A stretch of 64,000 nucleotides of DNA from Pseudomonas fluorescens (GCF_902497995.1 NZ_CABVII010000015.1:104645-168644), one strand, 5' to 3'; positions 8,190-17,860 are shown, numbered from the stretch's first letter. Numbers and translations: made by a program. Notes: generated by a model from the sequence alone, not told the origin.

Positions 8190-8594
8190 ATGGAACAGCA
8201 TTCCAGCGCCTTGAAGGTCATGGTGATCGACGATTCGAAGACGATTCGCCGCACCGCCGAAACGCTGTTGAAGAACGTGGGTTGTGAGGTCATCACGGCC
8301 ATCGATGGTTTTGATGCCCTGGCCAAGATTGCCGATAATCACCCCGGCATTATCTTTGTCGACATCATGATGCCGCGCCTGGATGGTTATCAGACCTGCG
8401 CCTTGATCAAGAACAACAGCGCGTTCAAGTCCACACCCGTGATCATGCTGTCGTCCAAGGACGGGCTGTTCGACAAGGCCAAGGGGCGCATCGTCGGCTC
8501 CGACCAGTTTTTGACCAAACCTTTCAGCAAGGAAGAACTGCTGAACGCGATCCAGGCCCATGTACCGGGCTTCGCCGCCGTTTTGCCGCAGTAA
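8190..8594 (+). CDS. pilG: PilG single-domain response regulator
   Basis: A 134-residue CheY-like receiver. The acidic pocket (VMVIDDSKTIRR), phosphoacceptor Asp in IIFVDIMMPRLDG, the Ser/Thr in IMLSSKDG and the Lys in LTKPFSKEEL are all in place. PilG is the output regulator of the Pil-Chp chemosensory system; it acts with FimL/FimV on the adenylate cyclase CyaB and on pilus extension. The ATG at 8190 gives the conserved start MEQHSSALKVMVIDDS; a 13-codon upstream extension is not conserved. First gene of the pilGHIJ-chpAC cluster. Confidence 0.95.
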   Translation: MEQHSSALKVMVIDDSKTIRRTAETLLKNVGCEVITAIDGFDALAKIADNHPGIIFVDIMMPRLDGYQTCALIKNNSAFKSTPVIMLSSKDGLFDKAKGRIVGSDQFLTKPFSKEELLNAIQAHVPGFAAVLPQ

Positions 8595-8650
8595 GACACC
8601 ACAGTGACGCTCGGCCAGCGGGCCCGGTGTCGACAAGAATGGGGAAGACC

Positions 8651-9016
8651 ATGGCACGTATTCTGATCGTCGATGATTCGCCGACCGAAATGTACAAACT
8701 GACCGGCATGCTGGAAAAGCACGGTCATGAAGTGTTGAAGGCCGAAAATGGCGCCGACGGCGTGGCCCTGGCCCGCCAGGAAAAACCCGACGCGGTGCTG
8801 ATGGACATCGTCATGCCCGGCCTCAACGGTTTTCAGGCGACCCGTCAGCTGACCAAAGACCCGGAAACCGGACACATTCCGGTGATCATCATCACCACCA
8901 AGGATCAGGAAACCGACAAGGTCTGGGGCACGCGCCAGGGGGCCAGGGACTACCTGACCAAACCGGTCGACGAAGACACCCTGATCAAGATCCTGAACAA
9001 CGTGCTGGCCGGTTGA
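8651..9016 (+). CDS. pilH: PilH single-domain response regulator
   Basis: A 121-residue receiver with the acidic pair in ILIVDDSPTEMYKL, phosphoacceptor Asp in VLMDIVMPGLNG, Thr in IIITTKDQETDK and Lys in YLTKPVDEDTL. PilH counteracts PilG, favouring pilus retraction or acting as a phosphate sink. ATG at 8651 follows GGGGAAGACC. It starts 57 bases after pilG and ends 10 bases before pilI, consistent with one transcript. Confidence 0.95.
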   Translation: MARILIVDDSPTEMYKLTGMLEKHGHEVLKAENGADGVALARQEKPDAVLMDIVMPGLNGFQATRQLTKDPETGHIPVIIITTKDQETDKVWGTRQGARDYLTKPVDEDTLIKILNNVLAG

Positions 9017-9026
9017 TAATCCAGCC

Positions 9027-9566
9027 ATGACCGAGTCGCTGACCGCCTTCGAACTGCTGCTGCAGATCGATCGGCGTTGTCGTCTGCTGGCGGCGGATCT
9101 ACCGTCCCAGCCGTTCCGACAGGACCGCTGGAGCGGTATCGGTTTTCGCCTGGGCGAGCGCTGGTACGTCGCACCCATGGGCGAAGTCAGCGAAGTGTTG
9201 CATGAGCCGCGGTTCACTCAGCTGCCGGGCGTCAAACCCTGGGTCAAGGGCGTCGCCAACTTGCGCGGACGATTGCTGCCGATCATGGATGTGTGTGGCT
9301 TCTTCGGTCATGAGCTGTCGCCTCTGCGCAAGCAGCGGCGGGTGTTGGTGGTCGAGCATGGCGATGTGTTCGCCGGGTTGATGGTTGATGAAGTCTTCGG
9401 TCTCCAGCACTTTGCCCAGGACAGTCTGGAGCCGGCAGACAATGGGCACGGGCCGATTTCGGCGTTCGTCACCGGCCGCTTTCAACGCGGGCAGACCTGG
9501 CAGGTGTTCAGCCCGTTTGCGTTGGTGCAGTCGCAAGGTTTCATGAACGTCGCCGCAGTCCTGTAG
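9027..9566 (+). CDS. pilI: PilI, CheW-like coupling protein
   Basis: A 179-residue CheW-domain protein. Conserved segments include GIGFRLGERWYVAPMGEVSE, PWVKGVANLRGRLLPIMD (the CheW signature) and ...VFAGLMVDEVFGLQHF. It couples the receptor PilJ to the kinase ChpA. It begins 11 bases after pilH and its stop lies inside the left edge of the REP pair that separates it from pilJ. Only the C-terminal few residues could have been altered by that repeat. Confidence 0.93.
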   Translation: MTESLTAFELLLQIDRRCRLLAADLPSQPFRQDRWSGIGFRLGERWYVAPMGEVSEVLHEPRFTQLPGVKPWVKGVANLRGRLLPIMDVCGFFGHELSPLRKQRRVLVVEHGDVFAGLMVDEVFGLQHFAQDSLEPADNGHGPISAFVTGRFQRGQTWQVFSPFALVQSQGFMNVAAVL

Positions 9567-9651
9567 GAGCGAGGCTTGCCCGCGAAGCAGGCGGCACGGT
9601 TTTGCAGGCACACCGCGTTATCGTTCTTCGCGGGCAAGCCTCGCTCCTACA
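9562..9651. repeat. REP pair, 90 bp, twin of 7879-7968
   Basis: Same 25-bp arms and loop as the copy before pilG, in the same overall sequence orientation, with one base difference. It lies between pilI and pilJ inside the operon and could act as an intra-operon hairpin. Confidence 0.9.
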
Positions 9652-9687
9652 GGGGGGGGTTGGATTGGGCAGGACAGGCGAGAACCG

Positions 9688-11745
9688 ATGATAAAAGCAA
9701 AAACAGGCAAGCCGGAAGGCTCGCGCAGCCGCTCGCAGATCATCGCGCTGTTCATCGCGCTGATCGTCTTCATCATGCTGCTGTTCGCCCACTTCGCTTA
9801 CCTCAATACCCAGGCCACGTACGACAAGCAGTACATCGGCCACGCCGGCGAGCTGCGCGTGCTGTCCCAGCGCATCGCCAAGAACGCCACCGAAGCCGCC
9901 GCGGGTAAGGCGGCGGCGTTCAAACTCCTCAGCGACGCGCGCAATGATTTTGCCCGGCGTTGGAGCTATTTGAAAAAAGGCGACCCCTCCACCGGCCTGC
10001 CGCCGGCGCCGTCTACCGTGCGCCCGGAAATGCGTGCCGTGCAGCTGGATTGGGAGCGTCTGCTGAAAAACACCGACACGATCCTCTCCAGCGAACAGAC
10101 CGTACTGTCCCTGCATCAAGTCGCCGCCACCCTGGCCGAAACCGTGCCGCAGCTGCAAGTCGAATACGAAAAGGTCGTCGAAATCCTCCTGCAACGCGGT
10201 GCTCCGGCCGCCCAGGTGGCGATGGCCCAGCGTCAGACGCTGCTGGCTGAACGTATCCTCGGCGCGGTGAACACCGTGCTGTCCGGAGACGAAAACTCAC
10301 AACAGGCCGCCGACGCGTTTGGTCGTGACGCTGCGCGATTCGGCCAGGTGCTCACCGGCATGCTGCAGGGTAATCCGGCGCTGAAGGTGAGCCAGGTCGA
10401 AGACCGCGATGCCCGCGCCCGGTTGATCGAGATTTCCGAGCTGTTCGAATTCGTCTCGGGATCGGTGGACGAAATCCTCGAAACCTCGCCGGAGCTGTTC
10501 AAGGTCCGGGAATCGGCCAGCAACATTTTTACCTTGTCGCAAACCCTGCTCGACGAAGCCTCGCACCTGGCCACCGGGTTCGAAAACCTCGCCGGCGGGC
10601 GCAATACCGACACCATTGGCGGCTATGTACTGGGCCTCGCGGCACTGATGTCGATCATCCTCATCGGGCTGGTGATGGTGCGCGAAACCAATCGTCAGTT
10701 GCGTGAGACTGCCGAGAAGAATGAGCGCAATCAGAACGCAATCATGCGGCTGCTGGACGAGATCGAGGACCTGGCCGACGGCGACCTGACCGTGACCGCT
10801 ACGGTGACCGAAGACTTTACTGGCACCATCGCCGATTCGATCAACTACTCCGTCGATCAGCTGCGGGATCTGGTGGCGACGATCAACCTCACGGCCGGCC
10901 AGGTTGCCGCCGCCGTGCAGGAAACCCAGGCCACCGCCATGCACCTGGCCCAGGCCTCGGAGCATCAGGCCCAGCAGATTGCCGAAGCGTCCACGGCGAT
11001 CAACGATATGGCCGAATCCATCGATCAGGTGTCGGCCAACGCGGCCGAATCCTCGGCGGTGGCCGAGCGTTCGGTGGAGATCGCCAACAAGGGCAACGAG
11101 GTGGTGCATAACACGATCCACGGCATGGACAATATTCGCGAGCAGATTCAGGACACCGCCAAGCGCATCAAGCGATTGGGTGAGTCTTCCCAGGAAATCG
11201 GCGATATAGTCAGCCTGATCGATGACATTGCCGACCAGACCAACATTCTCGCCCTGAATGCGGCGATCCAGGCGTCCCTGGCCGGTGACGCCGGCCGCGG
11301 TTTTGCAGTGGTGGCGGACGAAGTACAAAGACTGGCCGAGCGTTCATCCGCCGCGACGCGACAGATCGAAACCCTGGTGCGGGCGATCCAGACCGACACT
11401 AACGAAGCGGTGATTTCCATGGAGCAGACCACCACCGAAGTGGTGCGCGGCGCGCGTCTGGCGCAGGATGCCGGGGTGGCCCTGGAAGAAATCGAAGGGG
11501 TGTCGAAGACCCTGGCGGCGCTGATCCAGAGTATTTCCAACGCTGCGCAGCAACAGACGTCTTCGGCCGGGCAGATTTCCCTGACGATGAACGTGATCCA
11601 GCAGATCACCACGCAGACCTCGTCTGGCTCCACGGCCACTGCCGAGAGCATCGGCAACCTGGCGAAAATGGCCAGTCAGCTGCGGCGTTCGGTGTCCGGC
11701 TTCACCTTGCCGGCGACCCGGGCACAGGCTGCGGATAAAGTGTGA
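9688..11745 (+). CDS. pilJ: PilJ methyl-accepting chemotaxis protein
   Basis: A 685-residue receptor. It has an N-terminal membrane segment (IIALFIALIVFIMLLFAHFA, about residues 15-36), a periplasmic PilJ-type four-helix module (40-305), a second membrane segment (YVLGLAALMSIILIGLVMV, about 312-332), a HAMP region and a signalling domain whose hairpin tip reads LNAAIQASLAGDAGRGFAVV. The receptor senses pilus or PilA-related signals at the pole and drives ChpA. Length matches P. aeruginosa PilJ (about 682). ATG at 9688 opens MIKAKTGKPEGSRS. The methyltransferase gene pilK, normally next, is absent. Confidence 0.95.
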   Translation: MIKAKTGKPEGSRSRSQIIALFIALIVFIMLLFAHFAYLNTQATYDKQYIGHAGELRVLSQRIAKNATEAAAGKAAAFKLLSDARNDFARRWSYLKKGDPSTGLPPAPSTVRPEMRAVQLDWERLLKNTDTILSSEQTVLSLHQVAATLAETVPQLQVEYEKVVEILLQRGAPAAQVAMAQRQTLLAERILGAVNTVLSGDENSQQAADAFGRDAARFGQVLTGMLQGNPALKVSQVEDRDARARLIEISELFEFVSGSVDEILETSPELFKVRESASNIFTLSQTLLDEASHLATGFENLAGGRNTDTIGGYVLGLAALMSIILIGLVMVRETNRQLRETAEKNERNQNAIMRLLDEIEDLADGDLTVTATVTEDFTGTIADSINYSVDQLRDLVATINLTAGQVAAAVQETQATAMHLAQASEHQAQQIAEASTAINDMAESIDQVSANAAESSAVAERSVEIANKGNEVVHNTIHGMDNIREQIQDTAKRIKRLGESSQEIGDIVSLIDDIADQTNILALNAAIQASLAGDAGRGFAVVADEVQRLAERSSAATRQIETLVRAIQTDTNEAVISMEQTTTEVVRGARLAQDAGVALEEIEGVSKTLAALIQSISNAAQQQTSSAGQISLTMNVIQQITTQTSSGSTATAESIGNLAKMASQLRRSVSGFTLPATRAQAADKV

Positions 11746-11794
11746 AGCGCGCAAGAGCGTATGCTTCTTGATTGGGCAGGGGATTGGAGTGGTT

Positions 11795-14700
11795 ATGGGT
11801 GATCGGCACGACTATGTGGCCCTCGAGTGGGTCAAGGGCGAGATTGCCGAAACGTTGAAGGTGGCTCATCAGGCGATCGTGACCTTGCTGGATGACCCGC
11901 AGGCGACGCACGCCCTGAGCGAATGCCTGACGTGCATCCATCAGGTCCACGGCAGCTTGCAGATGGTCGAGTTCTATGGCGCGGCGCTGTTCGCCGAAGA
12001 AATGGAACAGTTGACCACCGCCCTGCTGCACCAGCGCGTCAGCCTTCGCGATGAGGCAATCCATCTGTTGCTGCAGGCCCTCGGGCAACTGCCGATCTAC
12101 CTCGACCGCGTGCAAGGCGCCCGTCGTGACCTGCCGTTGGTGATGTTGCCGCTGATCAACGATCTGCGCAGCGCCCGTGGCGACAGCCCGCTGTCCGAAA
12201 CCAGCCTGTTCACTCCGCAACTGCCGGACCTGCTGCCACTGGATGAAGAGTCTCTGGCGCTGCTGGAACCGGCGGATTTACCTGATGTGCTACGCAAGCT
12301 GCGGCAGATGTTGCAGATGGCCCTGGCCGGATTACTGCGCGAGAAGGGTGAGGAGACTAATCTCGGATACCTGACCAAGGTGTTTTCGCGCCTGGAAGGG
12401 CTGTGCGGCACTGCACCCCTGAGCCCGTTGTGGCAAGTCGCCTCGGCGCTGGTCGAAGGCATGCGCGGCGGCGTGATCGCCAACAGCCCGGCCTTGCGTA
12501 GCCTGTTCAAGGAGGCCGATCAGGAGCTCAAACGCTTGCTCGAACAGGGCATGCCCGGCATCAATCAGCCGGCGCCGCCGGTATTACTCAAGCGTTTGCT
12601 GTTTTACATTGCCAAGGCCGAACACTCCACCGGGCAGATGCTGACCATGAAAGATCGCTACGGACTGGACGATGCGCTGCCTGACAGTGCGCTGGTGGAT
12701 GAAGAACGGGTACGGCTGGCCGGCCCCGACCGCGACGCCATGCGCTCGGTGCTGGCGGCGCTGTGCGAAGAACTGGTGCGGGTCAAGGAGGGCCTGGACC
12801 TGTTCGTGCGCAGCGACCGACAGCACACCTCGGACCTCGACAGCTTGCTGGCGCCTCTGCGGCAAATCGCCGACACCCTGGCGGTGCTCGGTTTCGGCCA
12901 GCCACGCAAGGTCATCATCGATCAGTTGGCGGTGGTACTGAGCCTTGCCCAAGGCCAGCGTGAGCCCAATGACGCGATCCTCATGGACGTCGCCGGCGCC
13001 TTGCTCTATGTCGAAGCGACCCTGGCCGGCATGGTCGGCACCGTCGAACCGCAAAGCCAGGAAGAAAACCGTCTGCCGACCACCGACCTGACACAGATCC
13101 ACCAGATCGTGATCAAGGAAGCACGCATTTGCCTGCAACAGGCCAAGGACATGATCGTCGACTACATCGACGCCGACTGGGATCGCCAGCACCTGCAGCC
13201 ATTGCCGGCCTTGCTGACCCAGGTGCGCGGCGCGCTGGCGATGATTGCGTTGAGCCGCGCGGCGAGCCTGATCGAAACCTGCAACCGGTTTGTCCACGAG
13301 CATCTGTTGCTGGATCCGGGTCACCCCGGCTGGCAGGAACTCGACAGCCTGGCCGACGTTGTCACCAGCATCGAGTACTACCTGGAACGCCTTGGCGACG
13401 ACCCCCAGGCGCCGGGCGAACATCTGCTCGACGTCGCGCAAAAGAGCCTGGCCTCCCTTGGATTTTTCCCCGGCGAGCAACAGGTGCCGGTGCTTGAAGA
13501 GGTGCCCGGCCCGACGCAAGCACAGGTCATGCGCGATCATCAGGCAGCGGACGATCCGGCCATCGTGCAAACCCTGGCCGATGTGCTGGCCAGTCCCGTA
13601 TCTGCCGTCACCCCGCCCGCCTTGACCACCCCCGGCAGCCTGTTGCCGCCGGTGGGCGAAGAGCGGGTGGACGATGAGCTGCGGGAAGTCTGTGCCCATG
13701 CACTGGCCAAGGGCGATGAGCCGCTGGCGGATGAGCTCACGCAGGATGTTGCGGCCCTTGATCCGTTGTTGCTGGAGATTTTCCGCAACGAAGCCGAAAC
13801 CCATTTGGGCAGTCTCAACCGCTTCCTCGATCGGGCCACCGAGCAGGTGCCGTTGCAGGCCAGCGATGAGTTGCAGCGGGCCTTGCACACCCTCAAGGGC
13901 AGCGCCTCCATGGCGGGCGTTTTGCCGATTGCCGAGCTGGCAGCGTCGCTGGATCAACTGACCAGGGAATACAAGGCACACCTGCTTGCGCTGGATCTGG
14001 ATGAAGTCGAACTGTTGCTGGAGGCTGAAGGACTGTTCCGTCTCGGCCTGCGTCAACTCAAGCGCGACCCACTGGCCGGGATTCCCGGTGCCCGCTCGCT
14101 GATCGAGCGCACCCAGGCGTTACTGGCCGAGCGTCTGCACAGTCTATTGAGCGCGCCCGATACCAGGCTGCGCGTCAAGCGCGATCCACATTTGATCAAC
14201 AACTTTCTCGCCCAGGGCATGGACATTCTGCTGGATGCCGAAAGCCTGTTGCGGCGTTGGCAGCAACATCCCGGCGAGCGCCAGGAACTCAGCGCACTGC
14301 TGGACGAATTGACCACCCTGGGCGAAGGCGCGCACCTGGCCGATCTGCATCCGGTGGATGAGCTCTGCGAAGCCTTGCTCGACCTCTATGGTGCGGTAGA
14401 GGAAAGCAGCCTGGCGGTCAGTGAGCGGTTTTTTCACGAGGCACAAAGTGCCCACGAAGCACTGATCAACATGCTCGACGAACTGGCCGCCGGCCAGGAA
14501 GTCAGCCCGCAACCGGAGCGGATCCAGGCCCTGCGTGGGTTGCTCGATGAGGGCCTCGATCCCTCGGCCATGGGCCTGATCCGTAGCGACGGCAGCCGAA
14601 CCCTGAGCATTCGCGAGCTCGGCAGCGCTACGGCGGAACTGGCGCAGACCCCTGTAGGAGCTGGCTTGCCGGATCGCCGCACCGCAGCTCCTACAGGGGG

Positions 14701-17407
14701 CCACGTCGAGCTGGACGATGAAATCGTCGCGATCTTCCTCGAGGAAGCGCTGGATATCCTCGAAAGCGCCGGCCAGGCCCTGCAACGCTGGCTGGGCGAC
14801 CCGGATAACGCCGCGCCGCTGATGTCCTTGCAGCGTGACCTGCACACCCTCAAGGGCGGCGCGCGGATGGCCGAAGTCGAGCCCGTCGGTGACCTGGCCC
14901 ATGAGTTGGAAAGCCTTTACGAAGGCCTGGTCAATCGCCGTTTCAGTCACGGCGAAGCGTTGGCGCAGCTGCTGCAACACAGCCATGACCGACTCGCAGA
15001 GCTGCTTGAACAATTGCAAGATCAACAGCCATTGGGCGATCCGAGCGAACTGATCGAAGCCATACGCCAATTCCGTCGGGACAATGTCAGTACCCTTGAG
15101 TTGGTTGAGCCTGCGCCGGCCAGCGACTCGGCCGCCCATGATCCCGAGTTGCAGGACATCTTCCTCGAGGAAGGTTTCGACATCATTGAAAACTCTGGCG
15201 CGGCATTGGTGCGCTGGCAGGCCGAACCGACCAATCGCCAGGAAGTGGAAACCCTGTTGCGCGATCTGCACACCCTCAAGGGTGGCGCGCGGATGGTGGA
15301 GATCGTCCCGATCGGCGACCTGGCCCATGAGCTGGAATTTCTCTACGAAGGCCTGTCCGCTGGCGTGCTGCAACCCACCCCCGCGTTGTTCGCGCTGTTG
15401 CAAAGCAGCCATGACCGCTTGGCGCAAATGCTCGACGCAACCCGCGCCGGGGACCCTTTGCCAGAGGCCGATCAACTGATCGACGCAATCAGGAATTTCA
15501 GTCACCCAGTGGTATCTGTGGCGCCGGTTGTAACACTCGCAACGCAAAAAACCGAGCCACCCACGCTGCTACCTGATGCCGGCGCCGACATGGTCAAGGT
15601 CTCGGCTGAACTGCTCGACGACCTGGTCAACCTGGCCGGCGAAACCTCGATCTTGCGTGGTCGGATCGAGCAACAGGTCAACGATGCGCGCGTGGCCCTG
15701 AGCGAGATGGAAACCACCATCGAACGCATGCGCGACCAGTTGCGCCGCCTCGATACCGAAACCCAGGGGCGGATTCTCAGCCGTCAGCAGGTCGACGGCG
15801 AACGCCTGGGCTACGAAGAGTTCGATCCGCTGGAAATGGACCGTCATTCGCAGTTGCAGCAACTGTCGCGGGCGCTGTTCGAATCCGCCTCCGACCTGCT
15901 CGACCTCAAGGAAACCCTCGACCGGCGCAACCAGGACGCGGACAACTTGCTGCAACAGCAGGGGCGCATCAACACCGAACTGCAGGAAGGCCTGATGCGC
16001 ACGCGCATGGTGCCGTTCGAGCGCATGCTGCCGCGCTTGAAACGCATCGTCCGTCAGGTCTCCAGCGAGCTGGGCAAAGACGTGGAATTCATCGTCGGCA
16101 ACGCTGAAGGCGAGATGGACCGCAACGTGCTCGAACGCATGGCGCCGCCGCTGGAGCACATGCTGCGCAATGCCGTGGACCATGGGCTGGAGTCCGCCGA
16201 GGTGCGTATCGCGGCCGGTAAACCGGCTCAGGGGCGGATCACCCTCGACCTGTCGCGAGAGGGCGGCGACATCATTTTCGACATCCGCGACGATGGTGCC
16301 GGCGTGCCGCTGGGCGCGGTCCGGCGCAAGGCGATCAAGCGTGGACTGCTGTCGCCGGACAGCGACATCAGCGACCGCGACGTGCTGCAATTCATCCTGC
16401 AACCGGGGTTCTCCACCGCCGAGAAAATTACCCAGATTTCCGGGCGGGGCGTCGGCATGGACGTGGTTCACGAAGAGGTCCGGCAACTCGGCGGCACGAT
16501 GAGCATCGACTCTGTGCCTGGGCAGGGCGTGCACTTCCGGATTCGCCTGCCGTTCACCGTATCGGTCAACCGCGCGCTGATGGTGCAGTGCGGAGAGGAT
16601 CAATACGCGATCCCGCTCAATACCATCGACGGTATCGTGCGCGTGTTGCCCAACGAACTCGAAGGGCATTACCGGCTCGATCCGCCGACCTACAAATACG
16701 CCGGGCAGCACTATGAATTGTGCTATCTGGGTGAATTGCTCAAGGCCAGCACTCGCCCGAAACTGCTGGGCCAGAGCCTGCCGCTGCCGGTCTTGCTGGT
16801 GCAATGCAACGAGCGACATATTGCCGTGCAGGTCGATGCCATGGCCGGCACTCGCGAGATCGTGGTGAAAAGCCTCGGCCCGCAGTTCGCCGCGGTACAG
16901 GGTTTGTCCGGGGCGACGATCCTGGGTGATGGCCGGGTGGTGCTGATTGTCGATCTGCTGGCACCGATCCGAGCCATGCAGGCACCTGTGCCGCAACGGC
17001 CATTGGCCCAAGACGCGGAACCCGAGCCGCACAAACCTTTGCTGGTGCTGGTGGTCGACGATTCGGTCACCGTGCGCAAGGTCACCAGCCGTTTGCTCGA
17101 ACGCCACGGCATGAACGTGCTAACCGCCAAGGACGGTGTCGACGCCATGTCGCTGCTCGAAGAACACCTGCCGGACCTGATGCTGCTGGATATCGAAATG
17201 CCGCGCATGGACGGCTTCGAAGTGGCGACCCGGGTGCGCGCGGACGAACGCTTGCAGCACCTGCCGATCATCATGATCACCTCGCGCACCGGCCAGAAAC
17301 ACCGCGACCGCGCCATGGCCATCGGTGTCAACGACTACCTCGGCAAGCCTTACCAGGAATCGGTGCTGCTCGAAAGCATCGCCCTGTGGAGCAAGACCCA
17401 TGCTTGA
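11795..17407 (+). CDS. chpA: ChpA hybrid sensor kinase (multi-Hpt CheA-like)
   Basis: A 1870-residue CheA-type histidine kinase for twitching motility. Canonical Hpt motifs LHTLKG occur with His at 698, 1017 and 1159; a divergent Hpt-like HQVHG is near residue 49, and a Thr-type variant (LTTLGEGA) is near 840. Then come dimerisation, HATPase (NAVDHGLE near 1459), a CheW-like domain (about 1590-1720) and a C-terminal receiver with Asp1799 in LLLDIEMPRMDG. P. aeruginosa ChpA is about 2470 residues, so this one has fewer phosphotransfer modules. ATG at 11795 gives the conserved MGDRHDYVALEWVKGEI. Residues about 952-969 are encoded by an in-frame REP palindrome (14650-14700). Confidence 0.95.
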   Translation: MGDRHDYVALEWVKGEIAETLKVAHQAIVTLLDDPQATHALSECLTCIHQVHGSLQMVEFYGAALFAEEMEQLTTALLHQRVSLRDEAIHLLLQALGQLPIYLDRVQGARRDLPLVMLPLINDLRSARGDSPLSETSLFTPQLPDLLPLDEESLALLEPADLPDVLRKLRQMLQMALAGLLREKGEETNLGYLTKVFSRLEGLCGTAPLSPLWQVASALVEGMRGGVIANSPALRSLFKEADQELKRLLEQGMPGINQPAPPVLLKRLLFYIAKAEHSTGQMLTMKDRYGLDDALPDSALVDEERVRLAGPDRDAMRSVLAALCEELVRVKEGLDLFVRSDRQHTSDLDSLLAPLRQIADTLAVLGFGQPRKVIIDQLAVVLSLAQGQREPNDAILMDVAGALLYVEATLAGMVGTVEPQSQEENRLPTTDLTQIHQIVIKEARICLQQAKDMIVDYIDADWDRQHLQPLPALLTQVRGALAMIALSRAASLIETCNRFVHEHLLLDPGHPGWQELDSLADVVTSIEYYLERLGDDPQAPGEHLLDVAQKSLASLGFFPGEQQVPVLEEVPGPTQAQVMRDHQAADDPAIVQTLADVLASPVSAVTPPALTTPGSLLPPVGEERVDDELREVCAHALAKGDEPLADELTQDVAALDPLLLEIFRNEAETHLGSLNRFLDRATEQVPLQASDELQRALHTLKGSASMAGVLPIAELAASLDQLTREYKAHLLALDLDEVELLLEAEGLFRLGLRQLKRDPLAGIPGARSLIERTQALLAERLHSLLSAPDTRLRVKRDPHLINNFLAQGMDILLDAESLLRRWQQHPGERQELSALLDELTTLGEGAHLADLHPVDELCEALLDLYGAVEESSLAVSERFFHEAQSAHEALINMLDELAAGQEVSPQPERIQALRGLLDEGLDPSAMGLIRSDGSRTLSIRELGSATAELAQTPVGAGLPDRRTAAPTGGHVELDDEIVAIFLEEALDILESAGQALQRWLGDPDNAAPLMSLQRDLHTLKGGARMAEVEPVGDLAHELESLYEGLVNRRFSHGEALAQLLQHSHDRLAELLEQLQDQQPLGDPSELIEAIRQFRRDNVSTLELVEPAPASDSAAHDPELQDIFLEEGFDIIENSGAALVRWQAEPTNRQEVETLLRDLHTLKGGARMVEIVPIGDLAHELEFLYEGLSAGVLQPTPALFALLQSSHDRLAQMLDATRAGDPLPEADQLIDAIRNFSHPVVSVAPVVTLATQKTEPPTLLPDAGADMVKVSAELLDDLVNLAGETSILRGRIEQQVNDARVALSEMETTIERMRDQLRRLDTETQGRILSRQQVDGERLGYEEFDPLEMDRHSQLQQLSRALFESASDLLDLKETLDRRNQDADNLLQQQGRINTELQEGLMRTRMVPFERMLPRLKRIVRQVSSELGKDVEFIVGNAEGEMDRNVLERMAPPLEHMLRNAVDHGLESAEVRIAAGKPAQGRITLDLSREGGDIIFDIRDDGAGVPLGAVRRKAIKRGLLSPDSDISDRDVLQFILQPGFSTAEKITQISGRGVGMDVVHEEVRQLGGTMSIDSVPGQGVHFRIRLPFTVSVNRALMVQCGEDQYAIPLNTIDGIVRVLPNELEGHYRLDPPTYKYAGQHYELCYLGELLKASTRPKLLGQSLPLPVLLVQCNERHIAVQVDAMAGTREIVVKSLGPQFAAVQGLSGATILGDGRVVLIVDLLAPIRAMQAPVPQRPLAQDAEPEPHKPLLVLVVDDSVTVRKVTSRLLERHGMNVLTAKDGVDAMSLLEEHLPDLMLLDIEMPRMDGFEVATRVRADERLQHLPIIMITSRTGQKHRDRAMAIGVNDYLGKPYQESVLLESIALWSKTHA
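14650..14700. repeat. REP palindrome inside chpA
   Basis: CCCCTGTAGGAGCTG and its exact reverse complement CAGCTCCTACAGGGG flank 21 bases that contain the long-form block GGATCGCCGCACCG. It has the same sequence type as the intergenic element at 28399-28500, yet lies in the chpA reading frame and adds a Gly/Pro/Arg linker before an Hpt domain. The frame is kept open. Confidence 0.9.
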
Positions 17408-17855
17408 GCATCGCACCAGCAACCTCACCGGACTGCTGTTGCGCCTGGCCGACCGTAACCTGATTTTGCCCAACGTTGCTGTGGCGGAGCTGATCGACTA
17501 TCAGTCGGGCACGTTCGATCTCGATACGCCGCCCTGGTATCTCGGGCGGGTAGCGTGGCGTAACCGGCAGATTCCATTGCTCAGTTTCGAGTCGGCGTGT
17601 GGCAACACAATCGTTATCGGTGAGCGGGCGCGGATTGTCATCCTCAATGCCCTTGGCGGGCGGCCTGAGCTGAAGTTCATTGCGCTGCTGGTGCAGGGGA
17701 TCCCGCGCTCCTGCAAGCTCGACAGTCAATTGAGCTATGTGGATGTGCCGTTGTGTTCGCTGGAGCAGGCGGCGGTGCAGGTGGGGGAGCAGGTGGCGAA
17801 GGTGCCGGATTTGTTGGCGCTGGAGGCGTTGTTGGTTGATTCCGGGCTAGTCTGA
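17400..17855 (+). CDS. chpC: ChpC, CheW-like coupling protein
   Basis: A 151-residue CheW-domain protein whose ATG overlaps the chpA stop by 8 bases. Conserved parts are GLLLRLADRNLILPNVAVAELID, PPWYLGRVAWRNRQIPLLSFE and FIALLVQGIPRSCKLD. It probably links receptors other than PilJ to ChpA. In P. aeruginosa chpB, a methylesterase gene, sits between chpA and chpC; here it is missing. The last gene of the cluster, followed within 6 bases by a REP pair. Confidence 0.9.
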   Translation: MLEHRTSNLTGLLLRLADRNLILPNVAVAELIDYQSGTFDLDTPPWYLGRVAWRNRQIPLLSFESACGNTIVIGERARIVILNALGGRPELKFIALLVQGIPRSCKLDSQLSYVDVPLCSLEQAAVQVGEQVAKVPDLLALEALLVDSGLV

Positions 17856-17860
17856 AGGGC

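Noticed and set aside
12584..14056. 490-codon minus-strand frame in the first half of chpA
   Set aside because: Shadow frame of chpA without start signals or motifs.
15569..17107. 512-codon minus-strand frame inside chpA
   Set aside because: Shadow of the kinase core; no recognisable protein features.
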